NCBI RefSeq assembly: GCF_000412695.1
Contig: NC_021499.1
Span: 3,534,001-3,598,000, forward strand
DNA from: Pseudomonas resinovorans NBRC 106553
GTDB lineage: Bacteria > Pseudomonadota > Gammaproteobacteria > Pseudomonadales > Pseudomonadaceae
Direction: 5' to 3'
DNA length: 64,000 nt
Shown here: positions 45,137 to 55,968 of the stretch, piece by piece
Layout: each line of letters opens with the position of its first letter
Numbering within the stretch: position 1 is the first letter of the stretch
Notes under the pieces: model-generated
What the model was told of the DNA's origin: nothing
What the model saw: the letters and a program-made list of their open reading frames with translations, nothing else
Databases searched by the model: none
Made by a program: the position numbers and the translations under genes

Positions 45137-46327
45137 TCAGCGGATCAGCTCGATGGCAACGGCCGTGGCTTCGCCGCCACCGATGCACACCGAGGCGACC
45201 CCGCGTTTGAGATCGTACTGGCGCAGCGCGCTCAGCAGGGTCACCAGCACCCGCGCGCCGGAGGCGCCGATGGGGTGGCCCAGGGCGCAGGCGCCGCCGT
45301 GCACGTTGAGCTTGTCGTGGGGGATGTCGAGGTCACGCATGGCCACCATGGGCACCACGGCGAAGGCTTCGTTCAGCTCGAACAGGTCCACCTCGTTCAG
45401 GTTCCAGCCGGTGCGCGCCAGCACGCGCTGTATCGAGCCCACCGGCGCGGTGGTGAAGAGATTCGGTGCCTGGGCGAAGGACGCATGCCCCGCGATCCGC
45501 GCCAGCGGGGTCAGGCCGCGCTTCTCGGCCTCGGAGAGGCGCATCAGCAGCAGGGATGCGGCGCCATCGGAAATCGAACTGGCGTTGGCCGCGGTGACGG
45601 TACCGCCCTCGCGGAACGCCGGCTTCAGGGTGGGGATCTTGTCCAGGCGCGCCTTCGGCGGCTGCTCGTCCTGGCTGACGGTCACCGTCTCGCGACCGGA
45701 CTTGGCTTCCACCGCGACGATCTCGGCGGCGAAGCGGCCGTCGGCCATGGCCTTCTGCGCACGGGTCAGGGAGGCGATGGCGAAGGCATCCTGCTGCTCG
45801 CGGGTGAAGCCGTAGCTCTGCGCGCAATCCTCGGCGAAGGTGCCCATCAGGCGGCCCTTGTCGTAGGCGTCCTCCAGGCCGTCGAGGAACATGTGGTCGA
45901 GCACCTTGCCATGGCCCATGCGGTAGCCGGTGCGGGCGCGTTCCAGCAGGTAGGGGGCGTTGGACATGCTCTCCATGCCGCCGGCCAGCACCAGGCCGGC
46001 GCTGCCGGCAACGAGCAGGTCGTGGCCGAGCATCACGGCCTTCATGCCGGAGCCGCACATCTTGTTCACCGTGGAGCAGACCACGCCCTGGGGCAGGCCC
46101 GCGCCGAGGGCGGCCTGGCGCGCCGGGGCCTGGCCCTGGCCGGCCTGCAGCACGCAGCCCATGATGACCTCGTCCACGGCGTCGCCCGCTACCCCGGCAC
46201 GCTCCAGGGCGGCACGGTTGGCGGCGGCGCCCAGTTGGGCGGCGGTCATGTCCTTGAAGTCGCCGAGGAAGCCGCCCATGGGAGTACGGACGGCGCTGAC
46301 GATGACGATGGGATCGGAAACATTCAT
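45137..46327 (-). CDS. Acetyl-CoA C-acyltransferase (thiolase)
   Basis: 396 residues from ATG 46327 (GAGGAACC upstream). The active-site Cys lies in [15 protein letters not shown], and the C-terminal catalytic pair is [19 protein letters not shown] (His) and [15 protein letters not shown] (Cys). It cleaves 3-oxoacyl-CoA; in an isoleucine-type pathway it would split 2-methylacetoacetyl-CoA into acetyl-CoA and propionyl-CoA. It is preceded by the SDR gene (88 bp, containing a repeat) and followed closely by the dehydrogenase. Confidence 0.95.
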   Translation of the reverse strand: MNVSDPIVIVSAVRTPMGGFLGDFKDMTAAQLGAAANRAALERAGVAGDAVDEVIMGCVLQAGQGQAPARQAALGAGLPQGVVCSTVNKMCGSGMKAVMLGHDLLVAGSAGLVLAGGMESMSNAPYLLERARTGYRMGHGKVLDHMFLDGLEDAYDKGRLMGTFAEDCAQSYGFTREQQDAFAIASLTRAQKAMADGRFAAEIVAVEAKSGRETVTVSQDEQPPKARLDKIPTLKPAFREGGTVTAANASSISDGAASLLLMRLSEAEKRGLTPLARIAGHASFAQAPNLFTTAPVGSIQRVLARTGWNLNEVDLFELNEAFAVVPMVAMRDLDIPHDKLNVHGGACALGHPIGASGARVLVTLLSALRQYDLKRGVASVCIGGGEATAVAIELIR

Positions 46328-46345
46328 TGCAGGGTTCCTCATTCG

Positions 46346-46419
46346 GTAGCCCGGATGAAATCCGGGGGCCTTACGTTGGGCTTCGCTACGCTCGCGGAGC
46401 GCCGCCCGACCCAACCTAC
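46346..46419. repeat. Half REP unit plus GTAGGTTGGG repeat between thiolase and SDR genes
   Basis: GTAGCCCGGATGAAATCCGGG, then ACGTTGGGC...GACCCAACCTAC. On the minus strand the second unit begins GTAGGTTGGGTCGGGCGG, and its GTAG contains the TAG stop of the SDR gene (46416-46418). Confidence 0.75.
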
Positions 46420-47183
46420 TTAGCGGCCATGCGGATGGCGCCATCGAGGCGGATCACTTCGCCGTTGAGCATCACGTTCTCGACGATATGCCGCACCAGC
46501 GCGGCGTACTCGGCCGGGCGGCCCAGGCGCGGCGGGAAGGGCACGGAGGCGCCCAGGGAGTCCTGAACCTCCTGGGGCATGCCGGCCATCATCGGCGTCT
46601 CGAAGATACCGGGGGCGATGCACATCACGCGGATGCCGGAGCGCGCCAGGTCACGGGCCACCGGCAGGGTCATGGCGGCCACGCCGCCCTTGGACGCGGC
46701 GTACGCGGCCTGGCCCATCTGGCCGTCGAAGGCGGCCACCGAGGCGGTGTTGATGATCACGCCACGCTCGCCCTCGCCGTTCGGCTCGCCAGCGGCCATG
46801 ACCTCGGCGGCCAGGCGCAGCATGTTGAAGCTGCCGATCAGGTTCACTTCGATCGCCCGGCGGAAGCTGTCCAGGCCATGGACGCCGTTACGACCCAGGA
46901 CCTTCTCGGCCGGCGCGATGCCCGCGCAGTTGACCAGTCCGTGCAGGCCGCCGAAGGCGTCCTTGGCCAGGGCCACGGCGGCGCGGGCGTCCTCCTCGCG
47001 GGTGATGTCGGCCTTGATGAAGCGGGCGTTGGCGCCCAGTTCCTCGGCGCGGGCCGCACCGGCGTCAGCGTTGATGTCCACCAGCACCACCTTGCCGCCC
47101 TGCCCCACCAGCTCACGGGCGGTGGCCAGGCCCAGGCCGGAACTGCCGCCGGTCACCAGGAAAACGGAATTCTCGATACGCAC
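46416..47183 (-). CDS. SDR 3-hydroxyacyl-CoA dehydrogenase (HSD17B10-like)
   Basis: 255 residues. [16 protein letters not shown] is the dinucleotide site; Asp37-type VLVDINADA after the second strand indicates [17 protein letters not shown], the catalytic [20 protein letters not shown] and [24 protein letters not shown] match the type II 3-hydroxyacyl-CoA dehydrogenase (HSD17B10) group, which oxidises 2-methyl-3-hydroxybutyryl-CoA. It sits between the synthetase and thiolase genes. The stop TAG comes from a repeat unit, so the product ends MAAK directly at the element. Confidence 0.94.
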   Translation of the reverse strand: MRIENSVFLVTGGSSGLGLATARELVGQGGKVVLVDINADAGAARAEELGANARFIKADITREEDARAAVALAKDAFGGLHGLVNCAGIAPAEKVLGRNGVHGLDSFRRAIEVNLIGSFNMLRLAAEVMAAGEPNGEGERGVIINTASVAAFDGQMGQAAYAASKGGVAAMTLPVARDLARSGIRVMCIAPGIFETPMMAGMPQEVQDSLGASVPFPPRLGRPAEYAALVRHIVENVMLNGEVIRLDGAIRMAAK

Positions 47184-47201
47184 GTTGGTTACTCCTCGGA
47201 A

Positions 47202-48821
47202 TCAATGGGCGGCGGCCGCTTGGGCCTTGGCGATCTCCTGGTTGCGCAGGAGGAAACGCTGGATCTTGCCGCTCGGGGTCTTGGGTAGCTCCGCGACGAA
47301 CTCGATTTCGCGCGGATAGGAATGGGCGGAGAGGCGCTTGCGCACGTACTGCTGCAGCGCCTCGGCCAGTTCGGCGCAGGGCTCTTGGCCGGCGTGCAGG
47401 ACGACGAAGGCCTTGACCAGTTCGGTGCGCTCCGGATCGGGCTTGCCGATTACCGCCGCCTCGATCACCGCCGGGTGTTCGATTAGCGCGCTCTCCACGT
47501 CGAAGGGGCCGACCCGGTAGCCGGAGGTGGTGATCACGTCGTCGGCGCGGCCGACGAAGCTGATGCTGCCGTCGTCGTTCAGCTCCACGGTGTCTCCACT
47601 GAGATAGTAGTCACCGACGAACGCCTTGGTGTTCATGCCCTGGTAGCCGGGGAACCAGAAGAGCGGCGAACGCGGCATGTCCAGGGCGAGGATGCCCGGT
47701 TGGCCGACGGGCAGTTCGCGCTGCTGCTCGTCCAGTACCACCACCCGGTGTCCGGGCATGGCGAAGCCGGCGGCGCCCAGGCGCACCGGGTGTTCCAGGG
47801 CGTGGTGGTTGCACAGCACCATGCCCAGCTCGGTCTGTCCATAGTGGTCGTGGATGGTGCAGCCCAGGCCCTCGCCGAACCAGCGGATCACTTCGGGAGT
47901 CAGCGGTTCGCCGGCGCTGCTGACGGCGCGCAGGCAGCCCTTGAGCGCGGCCTGCACCTCGTCGCGGGCGGCCAGCAGCAGGCGGTAGGCAGTGGGCGAA
48001 CCGGCCAGGTTGGTGATGCCGTACTCGCGGATGATCCGGCAGGTGCTCTCCACCGTGAAACCACCCTCGTAGAAGGTGGTGGCGTGCCCCATGGCCAGCG
48101 GGCCGGTGACGGCGTAGTAGAGGCCATAGGCCCAGCCCGGGTCGGCGAGGTTCCAGAAGCGGTCGTCCGGGCGCAGGTCCACCGCGTCGCGCATGTAGCT
48201 GACGAAGGCGACTATGGCTTTCAACGGCACCGTCAGCGGTTTGGCCAGGCCCGTGGTGCCCGAGGTGAACATCAGCAGGAAGGGATCGGAGGCCTTGCGC
48301 AGCACCGGCTCGAAGCTGTCCGACTGGCGTTCCAGCTCGGCCCAGAAGTCGTCGCCGACGGTCAGGACCTGCGGCGCGCCGTCCACCTCGTCCAGCTTGG
48401 AACGGTTGGCGAGGTCAGTGACCACGAGCTTCGAACCGGCGCCTTGCACCCGATGTTCGATGGCCTTGGGCCCGAAGGCGGTGAACAGTGGCTGGTAGAT
48501 GGCGCCGGCACGCCAGGTGCCGAGGATGGTGATGAGCAGCTCCGGGGTGCGCGGCAACATACCCGAGACGCAATCGCCGGGGCGCACGCCGCGGGCCTGC
48601 AGCAGGTTGGCGAAGCGCGCGGAGGCTTCCTTGAGCTGCTCGAAGGTCCAGTCGGCGCGCTCGCCATTGCGCCCCTCCCAAACCAGCGCGACACGCCCCG
48701 AACCGGCATGGCGGTCGCAGCATTCGATACAGGCGTTGAGGGCCTCGAGATCGCCGGCCAGGGTGCTGGCAGCGGCAGCGGCGTAATCGAACTCGCGGGC
48801 AGCGGTGAAGTAGTCGCGCAT
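47202..48821 (-). CDS. AMP-binding acyl-CoA synthetase
   Basis: 539 residues from ATG 48821 (GGGAGATC upstream). The P-loop-like motif is FTSGTTGLAKPL; further landmarks are DHYGQTELGM, GRADDVITTSGYRVGPFDVE and the catalytic Lys near LPKTPSGKIQRF. The text resembles medium-chain (ACSM-type) acyl-CoA synthetases. It activates a carboxylic acid for the dehydrogenase/hydratase/SDR/thiolase set downstream. It starts this minus-strand operon; the gap of 18 bp to the SDR gene shows co-transcription. A GTAGGATGGGT repeat lies upstream. Confidence 0.93.
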   Translation of the reverse strand: MRDYFTAAREFDYAAAAASTLAGDLEALNACIECCDRHAGSGRVALVWEGRNGERADWTFEQLKEASARFANLLQARGVRPGDCVSGMLPRTPELLITILGTWRAGAIYQPLFTAFGPKAIEHRVQGAGSKLVVTDLANRSKLDEVDGAPQVLTVGDDFWAELERQSDSFEPVLRKASDPFLLMFTSGTTGLAKPLTVPLKAIVAFVSYMRDAVDLRPDDRFWNLADPGWAYGLYYAVTGPLAMGHATTFYEGGFTVESTCRIIREYGITNLAGSPTAYRLLLAARDEVQAALKGCLRAVSSAGEPLTPEVIRWFGEGLGCTIHDHYGQTELGMVLCNHHALEHPVRLGAAGFAMPGHRVVVLDEQQRELPVGQPGILALDMPRSPLFWFPGYQGMNTKAFVGDYYLSGDTVELNDDGSISFVGRADDVITTSGYRVGPFDVESALIEHPAVIEAAVIGKPDPERTELVKAFVVLHAGQEPCAELAEALQQYVRKRLSAHSYPREIEFVAELPKTPSGKIQRFLLRNQEIAKAQAAAAH

Positions 48822-48949
48822 CGGGTGATCTCCCGGATTGTTTTTGTTGAATGACCGGGATGGTCGCGCCGAGGGCGGGAGGCGGCAATGTCGAAAGACA
48901 TCAACCTGAGTGAGCGGATTTGACAGGGAGGGGGTTAGCGGGAGACCAC

Positions 48950-49020
48950 GTAGGATGGGTTGAGCGAAGCGATACCCATCGAATCCGAGTGATGGGTATC
49001 GCAAGCTCAACCCATCCTAC
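48950..49020. repeat. GTAGGATGGGT-family inverted repeat
   Basis: GTAGGATGGGTTGAGCGAAG and CAAGCTCAACCCATCCTAC with inner GATACCCATC/GATGGGTATC. It lies between the chemoreceptor stop and the synthetase promoter. Confidence 0.88.
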
Positions 49021-49040
49021 GGACTTCTAGGTTCCGCGCC

Positions 49041-51182
49041 TTAGGCGCGGAACTGGTCCATCAGGCCCTGCTGGTGGTTGGCCAGGCGGTTCAGGGCCTG
49101 GCTGACCTGGGCGGATTCCTGGGCCTGGCCGGAGAGGGACTCGGTGACATCGCGGATCGCCGCCACGTTGCGGTTGATCTCCTCGGCCACCGCGCTCTGT
49201 TCCTCGGCGGCGCTGGCGATCTGCAGGTTCATGTCGGTGATCACCGTCACCGCATCGCCGATGCGTTGCAGCGCGGCCACCGCCTGCTCCACCCGCTCCA
49301 CGCTGCCCTGGGCCTGGCGATGGCTGCTGTGCATCGAGCCCACCACTTCGCGGGTGCCGTGTTGCAGGCCCTCGATCACCTGGCGGATTTCTTCCACCGA
49401 GTCCTGGGTACGCTTGGCCAGGTTGCGCACTTCGTCGGCCACCACGGCGAAGCCACGCCCGGCCTCACCGGCACGGGCCGCCTCGATGGCGGCGTTGAGC
49501 GCCAGCAGGTTGGTCTGTTCGGCGATGGCGCGGATCACTTCCAGCACCGAACCGATCTGGTCGCTGCTGACGGAGAGGTTCTGCACTTCTTCCATGGCCG
49601 CGCTCATCTCGCTGGCCAGTTGCTCGATGGCGCTGGTGGTGCGGCCGATCACGCCAAGGCCCTCGCGGGTGGCATGGTCGGCGCCGCGGGCGGCTTCGGC
49701 GGCCTGGGCGGCGCTGCGGGCCACGTCCTGGGCGGTGGCGCTCATCTCGTGGGAGGCGGTGGCCACCTGGTCGACTTCGCGGTACTGCTGCTGCATGCCG
49801 GCGCTGGTCTGGCTGGCGATGGCGGCGGACTGGTCGGCGGTGCCCCGGGCGTCCTGCACCGAGCGTTTCACGTCGGCGATGATCGGTTGCAGCTTGTCGA
49901 GGAAGCGGTTGAACCAGCCGGCCAGCTCGCCGAGTTCGTCCTGGCGGGCGTAGTCCAGGCGCCGGGTCAGGTCGCCTTCGCCGCTGGCGATGTCCTTGAG
50001 CATGCTCGCCACGCCGAGGATCGGCCGGGTCACGCCACGGGCGGTGAGCCACACCAGCAGCAGGCCGGCGACGGCGGCGGCCACCCCGAACAGCAGTTCC
50101 AGCCAGGTGCCCTGGGCGTTGCGCGCGTCCAGGTCCTGCTGCAGTTCGAGGGCCGGCTTGAGCAGGACCTGCAGCGGCACTTCCAGCAGCACCGCCCAGG
50201 GCTTGGACTCCGGGATCGGTTGCAGCGGCGCCAGCACCTGCAGGTTGCCATCGGCCTGGCGCTCATGGGCCTGGCCCTGGCGTTGCAGCTGCAACAGCTC
50301 GCTGGCCGCCGCCGGCTGCACCTTGGCCAGGCCCTGGCCGAGCTGGCCGGCGTCCGGGCTGTGGCCGGCGAGCAGGCCCGCCGGGCTGAGGATGCTAATG
50401 GCGCCCTGGCCGTCATAGAGGCCGGCGCTGCCGCCGCTGGCCAGTTGCTGGAGGTTGCTCAGGCTGATGTCCATGCCCACTACGCCGATCACCTGGCCGT
50501 TCTCGATGACCGGGTAGGTGAGCGTGGTGATCAGGGTCTTCTGCCCCGAGGCGTCATCGAAGTACGGGTCCAGCAGGCAGGGCTTGCGGGTCTGCTTCGG
50601 GCAGTTGAACCAGGTGTTGAAGGGGCTGCCGTCGAGCATGGGGGTGGCATCGCTGATCATCGCCTCGGTCGGCGCCAGACTGGTCAGCTCGCCACCGCGC
50701 TGGGCCCAGTAGGTGGAGAAGCGTCCCACCTCGTTGCTGCCGAGTTCGGCACGATTCACGTACAGCCCATCGCTGCCGTCCAGGGCATTCGGCTCGAACA
50801 CCAGGTAGAGGCTGAGCAGCTGCGGATTGGCTTGCAGCGCTTCCTTCACCTGCTGGTGCAGGTCCGCGCGCAGGGTCTGGCTGTCCAGTTGCAGCGTCTG
50901 CGCCTGGCGACGTTGCAGCAGCACCTGGCGGGAGAAGTTGAGACCGTCCTGGTAGGCCGACAGGAAGTAGCGCTGGATGGTCAGCGCCTGCACCTTGCCC
51001 TCCCCCTCCATGCGCTCGCGGGCCGAGGCTTCGAGCATCTGCGCACTGTTGGTCTTGACCAGCGCGGTGCCGGCGCCCATGCGGTAGAGCGAGATGCCGA
51101 TCAGCACGGCAACGATGGCCAGCAGGCAGAGGCCCGCCAACAGGGTGATCTTCCACTGGATGGAAAGTCGGTTGAGGGGCAT
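49041..51182 (-). CDS. Methyl-accepting chemotaxis protein with dCACHE domain
   Basis: 713 residues. TM1 (about 12-32), a large periplasmic double-CACHE domain (to about 365), TM2 ([19 protein letters not shown]), HAMP and a cytoplasmic signalling hairpin whose tip reads [42 protein letters not shown]. The dCACHE ligand region reads [11 protein letters not shown]...[20 protein letters not shown], lacking the RxWY amino-acid-sensor pattern. It is similar in size and layout to TlpQ/McpU-type polyamine receptors, but this is a guess. No C-terminal CheR pentapeptide. Placed between the acyl-CoA operon and an AraC regulator. Confidence 0.93.
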   Translation of the reverse strand: MPLNRLSIQWKITLLAGLCLLAIVAVLIGISLYRMGAGTALVKTNSAQMLEASARERMEGEGKVQALTIQRYFLSAYQDGLNFSRQVLLQRRQAQTLQLDSQTLRADLHQQVKEALQANPQLLSLYLVFEPNALDGSDGLYVNRAELGSNEVGRFSTYWAQRGGELTSLAPTEAMISDATPMLDGSPFNTWFNCPKQTRKPCLLDPYFDDASGQKTLITTLTYPVIENGQVIGVVGMDISLSNLQQLASGGSAGLYDGQGAISILSPAGLLAGHSPDAGQLGQGLAKVQPAAASELLQLQRQGQAHERQADGNLQVLAPLQPIPESKPWAVLLEVPLQVLLKPALELQQDLDARNAQGTWLELLFGVAAAVAGLLLVWLTARGVTRPILGVASMLKDIASGEGDLTRRLDYARQDELGELAGWFNRFLDKLQPIIADVKRSVQDARGTADQSAAIASQTSAGMQQQYREVDQVATASHEMSATAQDVARSAAQAAEAARGADHATREGLGVIGRTTSAIEQLASEMSAAMEEVQNLSVSSDQIGSVLEVIRAIAEQTNLLALNAAIEAARAGEAGRGFAVVADEVRNLAKRTQDSVEEIRQVIEGLQHGTREVVGSMHSSHRQAQGSVERVEQAVAALQRIGDAVTVITDMNLQIASAAEEQSAVAEEINRNVAAIRDVTESLSGQAQESAQVSQALNRLANHQQGLMDQFRA

Positions 51183-51262
51183 GGGAAAGGGTCCTGTGTA
51201 CGTCGGGTCGGCAGAGGGGCGCGTTCGTTGCGCGCCTGTCTATATAACGGCGCAAACCCCGC

Positions 51263-52291
51263 TCAACTTGAGTCGGGATGAATCAAAGTTCGGTACTGTC
51301 CCGGCGTCGAACCGGTCCATTTCTTGAAGGCCTTGTAGAAGGCGCTGGTGTCGGCGAAGCCCAGCTCGAAGGCCAGCTCGGTGAAGTTGCCTTCGCCGTT
51401 GTCCAGCCGGGCGATGGCCAGGTCGCGCCGGACCTGGTCTTTCAGCCCCTGGTAGGACTGGCCTTCCAGGGACAGCTTGCGGCGCAGGGTGGACGGCGCC
51501 ATGTAGAAGTGGCTGGAGAGCGCCTCCAGGTCCGGCCAGCGTTCGGGCTTGATGCTGCGCAGGTAGGCGCGGATGCGCGCCGCCAGGCTCTGCGGGTCGC
51601 GGTAGCGCACCAGGATGTTCGCCGGCATGCCGCCGAGGAAGCGCTTGAGGTCGCGGGTGCTGCGCCGCACCGGCAGTTCCAGGCAGTCGGCATTGAGCAG
51701 CAGCCGGGTCTGCGGCCGGGAAAAGCGCAGGTTGGTGCTGAACATCACCCGGTAGTCCTCGATGTAGTCCGGCACCGCGCAGCGCAGGTCGACACCGAGG
51801 ATGGGAATCCGCCGTCCGGCCAGCCAGCACAGCAACCCGTGGATCATCAGCCACAGGGTGAAGTAGCTGAAGGCCCGGCATTGCTGGCCCTCGGGTTCGA
51901 CCAGGGTGATTTCCGCCAGCCCGCCACGGGTTTCCAGGCGCGGCGAAAGGCCGTCGAACACCAGGTCGAGGAAACGCAGCGACAGTTCCAGGGCCGCCCC
52001 CACGGTGGGCTCCTTCACCGCCGCGCGGGTCATGTAGCCGAAGCTGCCACCTTTCATCCGGCGCGGGTTCATGCCGAAGAACTCGTCGTCCATGGTCTGC
52101 GCGATCAGCAGCCAGAGCTGGGCGAAGTGCTGCGACGACACCCGCCCGTAGGGCTTGGCCAGCAGCTCGGGGGGAATGCCCGCCTGTTGCAGCAAGCCGG
52201 AATCGTCGAAGCCCCGCTGGCGCAGTTCCAGCAGGGCCTCAAGGACCAGGCGGACGGAGATGGTGCCTTTCTCGGCGGATGGACCTGTCAT
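51263..52291 (-). CDS. AraC-family regulator, OruR type
   Basis: 342 residues. The N-terminal arabinose-binding-superfamily domain seen in OruR/ArgR-like AraC proteins (GFDDSGLLQQAGIPPELLAKPYGRVSS split at the hinge) is followed by a C-terminal DNA-binding domain with ALSSHFYMAPSTLRRKLSLEG and FTELAFELGFADTSAFYKAFKKWTGSTPGQYR. The corresponding P. aeruginosa gene, as I recall, is PA2556 between two AMP-ligase genes, so it may control the acyl-CoA genes. Start ATG 52291. It lies 80 bp upstream of the chemoreceptor on the same strand. Confidence 0.92.
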   Translation of the reverse strand: MTGPSAEKGTISVRLVLEALLELRQRGFDDSGLLQQAGIPPELLAKPYGRVSSQHFAQLWLLIAQTMDDEFFGMNPRRMKGGSFGYMTRAAVKEPTVGAALELSLRFLDLVFDGLSPRLETRGGLAEITLVEPEGQQCRAFSYFTLWLMIHGLLCWLAGRRIPILGVDLRCAVPDYIEDYRVMFSTNLRFSRPQTRLLLNADCLELPVRRSTRDLKRFLGGMPANILVRYRDPQSLAARIRAYLRSIKPERWPDLEALSSHFYMAPSTLRRKLSLEGQSYQGLKDQVRRDLAIARLDNGEGNFTELAFELGFADTSAFYKAFKKWTGSTPGQYRTLIHPDSS

Positions 52292-52345
52292 GATCTCCCT
52301 TGGGTAACGACTTCCACTGAACCGGCCATTGTAGGGGCTCTGCCT

Positions 52346-52442
52346 GTGGGGGCGAATTCATTCGCCAAGCAGGACGCAGTCCTGCCCTGCTATCTCCCGA
52401 GAGGGCAGCTACGCTGCCCTTGGCGATTGAAATCGCCCCTAC
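52346..52442. repeat. GCGAATTCATTCGCC inverted repeat pair
   Basis: GGGGGCGAATTCATTCGCCA faces TTGGCGATTGAAATCGCCCC...CTAC; inner arms CAGGACGCAGTCCTG and GGGCAGCTACGCTGCCC. Confidence 0.85.
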
Positions 52443-52469
52443 AGGAATCCATCCCCCCCTCTGCCAGCC

Positions 52470-54170
<1,701 letters not shown>

Positions 54171-54251
54171 GGCTTTCCCTTCTTGTCTTTGTACTGGGAT
54201 CGACGCTGATCATCTGGCCTCCACCTTGGGCAGGGAGGCCGGTACGTGTTC

Positions 54252-54293
54252 GGCTTTATTTACCTTTACGTAAACGTAAAGGTAAATAAAGCC
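54252..54293 (-). promoter_or_regulatory. Perfect 42-bp palindrome with MerR-type promoter
   Basis: Two 20-bp arms (GGCTTTATTTACCTTTACGT and its inverse) around AA. On the minus strand TTTACC (54286-54281), an 18-bp spacer and TAAATA (54262-54257) form a promoter whose long spacer holds the core TTTACGTTTACGTAAA. MerR-family activators bind in exactly such spacers, and the core resembles the LiuR operator as I remember it. The start of the synthetase lies 82 bp downstream. The region 54171-54489 otherwise holds only the repeat at 54370. Confidence 0.7.
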
Positions 54294-54369
54294 TGTTTTC
54301 CTGTCTAGTGACCCATTGGTCGAATCCGGGTTCGCTCAATGGATGGCCGATGGTCGGCGGGTACTGGTT

Positions 54370-54464
54370 GTGGGGGTGAATTCATTCGCCAAGGGCAGCA
54401 CCGCTGCCCCATCGGCATCCATGAGCAGACCTTTGGTCTGCCTGGCGAATGAATTCGCCCCTAC
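54370..54464. repeat. GTGAATTCATTCGCC inverted repeat pair
   Basis: GTGGGGGTGAATTCATTCGCC faces CTGGCGAATGAATTCGCCCC...CTAC; inner arms GGGCAGCACCGCTGCCC and GCAGACCTTTGGTCTGC. It lies between qhpB and the synthetase promoter. Confidence 0.85.
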
Positions 54465-54489
54465 AAGGAACATTCGCGCCTACCGGGCC

Positions 54490-55614
54490 TTAGCGGATGA
54501 ACACCTGGGTGGTGGTGATCGCCATGTCGCCACCCGGCAGCTTGATGTTCTTGATCTTCTCCAGGCTATCGGGATCGAACACCGCGATGTCGTTGAAGGT
54601 GCCGGCCAGGTACAGCTTGCTGCCCTTGGTGTTGAAGGCCACGCAGTAGTAGGAGTGATCCAGGTTGGCCGCCTTGATCAGCTTCTGCTCCTTGATGTCG
54701 TACTTGGCCAGGCGGTTGAGCACGCCGAACATCTGGTTCGGGTCCTTCGGCGAGCGCAGGCCGGTGAAGTACAGCTCGGTCAGCGGCGCGAAGTCCTGGA
54801 CGGTGCTCTTGCCGGTCTTCAGGTCGATGCTGACATAGCCATAGATGAAGTCGGCGGTGGCCAGGTCCTGCTTCTCATCCTTGAACTTGGCCGTGGTGTA
54901 GAGCATGGAGAACTCGTGGTACGGCGTCTGGTGCGGCCAGAAGTAGAGAACATCCGGCGCACTGTAGAGCGGCCGCTGCCAGTTGCGACCGGGAACCGCC
55001 ACCTCGTACTTGCCGGTCTTCACATCCATCTTGTAGATGTCCGGGCCGGCGACGAACAGCGAGCCATCATCCGCGGCGCGCATCAGGTAGACCTGGCGCG
55101 GCATCGGGAAGCTGCGCACCGGCTTGGCGTCCAGGCCGGCGCTGGTGTCGAAGACTTCCAGGCGCGGCTGCTTGACCTCGTAGTGGTCGCTCATCATCTG
55201 GGTCGGGTTGACCGTGGTGTAGAGCTCCTTGCCGTCCGGGCTCAGGGCGAAGGAGAACATCGAGCGCACCTTCTCCCCCGGATTGCGCGACAGCTTGGCG
55301 TGGAACACCGTCTTGCAGTCGTCCAGGTTCACGCCATACAGGTCGCCGAAGTGGTTGTTCAGCAGGAAGGCGGTCTTGTTGTCCGGCGCCATCATTGCGG
55401 TGCCGGGCCCGAAGGCGTCGGGCAGCTTGCAGGTCTTGTAGACGCTGTCGCTGGCCAGGTCGACCACGTGCAGGTTGTTCGGGTAGTTGGTGGCGATCAT
55501 GTATTCATGACCGGCCTTCAGGGCCGGGCCCGCTTCATCCGCGGCCCAGGCCTGGGCGCCCAGGGCGAGGCCGGCGACGGCGGTCGCCAGGCTGGCGATG
55601 GCTTTGAGTTTCAT
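54490..55614 (-). CDS. qhpB: Quinohemoprotein amine dehydrogenase, beta subunit
   Basis: 374 residues from ATG 55614 (GAGGGGAAG upstream; a longer in-frame frame to 55866 overlaps qhpC and is rejected). The signal peptide ends ALGAQAWAAD. The rest is a seven-bladed beta-propeller: YMIATNYPNNLHVVDLASD, MMAPDNKTAFLLNNHFGDLYGV, SFALSPDGKELYTTVNP, DGSLFVAGPDIYKMDVKTG, RSPKDPNQMFGVLNRLAKYD and KLYLAGTFNDIAVFDPDSLEKI. The beta subunit helps form the substrate channel around the CTQ-bearing gamma subunit in the periplasm. It is the last qhp gene in this window. Confidence 0.93.
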   Translation of the reverse strand: MKLKAIASLATAVAGLALGAQAWAADEAGPALKAGHEYMIATNYPNNLHVVDLASDSVYKTCKLPDAFGPGTAMMAPDNKTAFLLNNHFGDLYGVNLDDCKTVFHAKLSRNPGEKVRSMFSFALSPDGKELYTTVNPTQMMSDHYEVKQPRLEVFDTSAGLDAKPVRSFPMPRQVYLMRAADDGSLFVAGPDIYKMDVKTGKYEVAVPGRNWQRPLYSAPDVLYFWPHQTPYHEFSMLYTTAKFKDEKQDLATADFIYGYVSIDLKTGKSTVQDFAPLTELYFTGLRSPKDPNQMFGVLNRLAKYDIKEQKLIKAANLDHSYYCVAFNTKGSKLYLAGTFNDIAVFDPDSLEKIKNIKLPGGDMAITTTQVFIR

Positions 55615-55643
55615 AGGTCTTCCCCTCTTGTTCTGGTCGCCGG

Positions 55644-55967
55644 TCATTTGTCTTTCGGGAATACGGTGCCGAGGTTGCGCCAATCCTCTTGGGAGTTGGT
55701 CGCCTGGGCGTTCCAGTCCTGGTAGGTGCTCATCATGTCGGGCACCTGGGCCGGCCACCAGCAAGGGTCGGAGCAGCCGTAGAGGTCCGCTTCCATCGGC
55801 TGGCAGAGGGAGCTCACCCCGCCGAAGGCGTCCACTTCCCAGCCCGGGTCGGTGGTGGCGGTGCAACCAGCCACCGCGCTCATGGCCATGACTTCCTCGA
55901 TGCGATCTTCGGCTGCGGCTTTTTCGAGCATTTGCGCTTTGTTGTTGAGCGGCTTCAGATGTTTCAT
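55644..55967 (-). CDS. qhpC: Quinohemoprotein amine dehydrogenase, gamma subunit (CTQ precursor)
   Basis: 107 residues. A 28-residue leader ([20 protein letters not shown] and on to EEVMA) is followed by the mature 79-residue chain [20 protein letters not shown]... In mature numbering the residues known to be modified fall exactly where expected: Cys7-Glu16, Cys27-Asp33 and Cys41-Asp49 for thioether bridges, and Cys37-Trp43 for the cysteine tryptophylquinone cofactor. It carries the catalytic quinone that oxidises primary amines. It is made after qhpD (start one base after the qhpD stop) and is matured by that radical SAM enzyme. Confidence 0.96.
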   Translation of the reverse strand: MKHLKPLNNKAQMLEKAAAEDRIEEVMAMSAVAGCTATTDPGWEVDAFGGVSSLCQPMEADLYGCSDPCWWPAQVPDMMSTYQDWNAQATNSQEDWRNLGTVFPKDK

Positions 55968-55968
55968 G

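Noticed and set aside
55615..55866. Extended N-terminus of qhpB
   Set aside because: It would overlap most of qhpC out of frame and lacks signal character; the ATG at 55614 gives a signal peptide and has GAGGGGAAG upstream.
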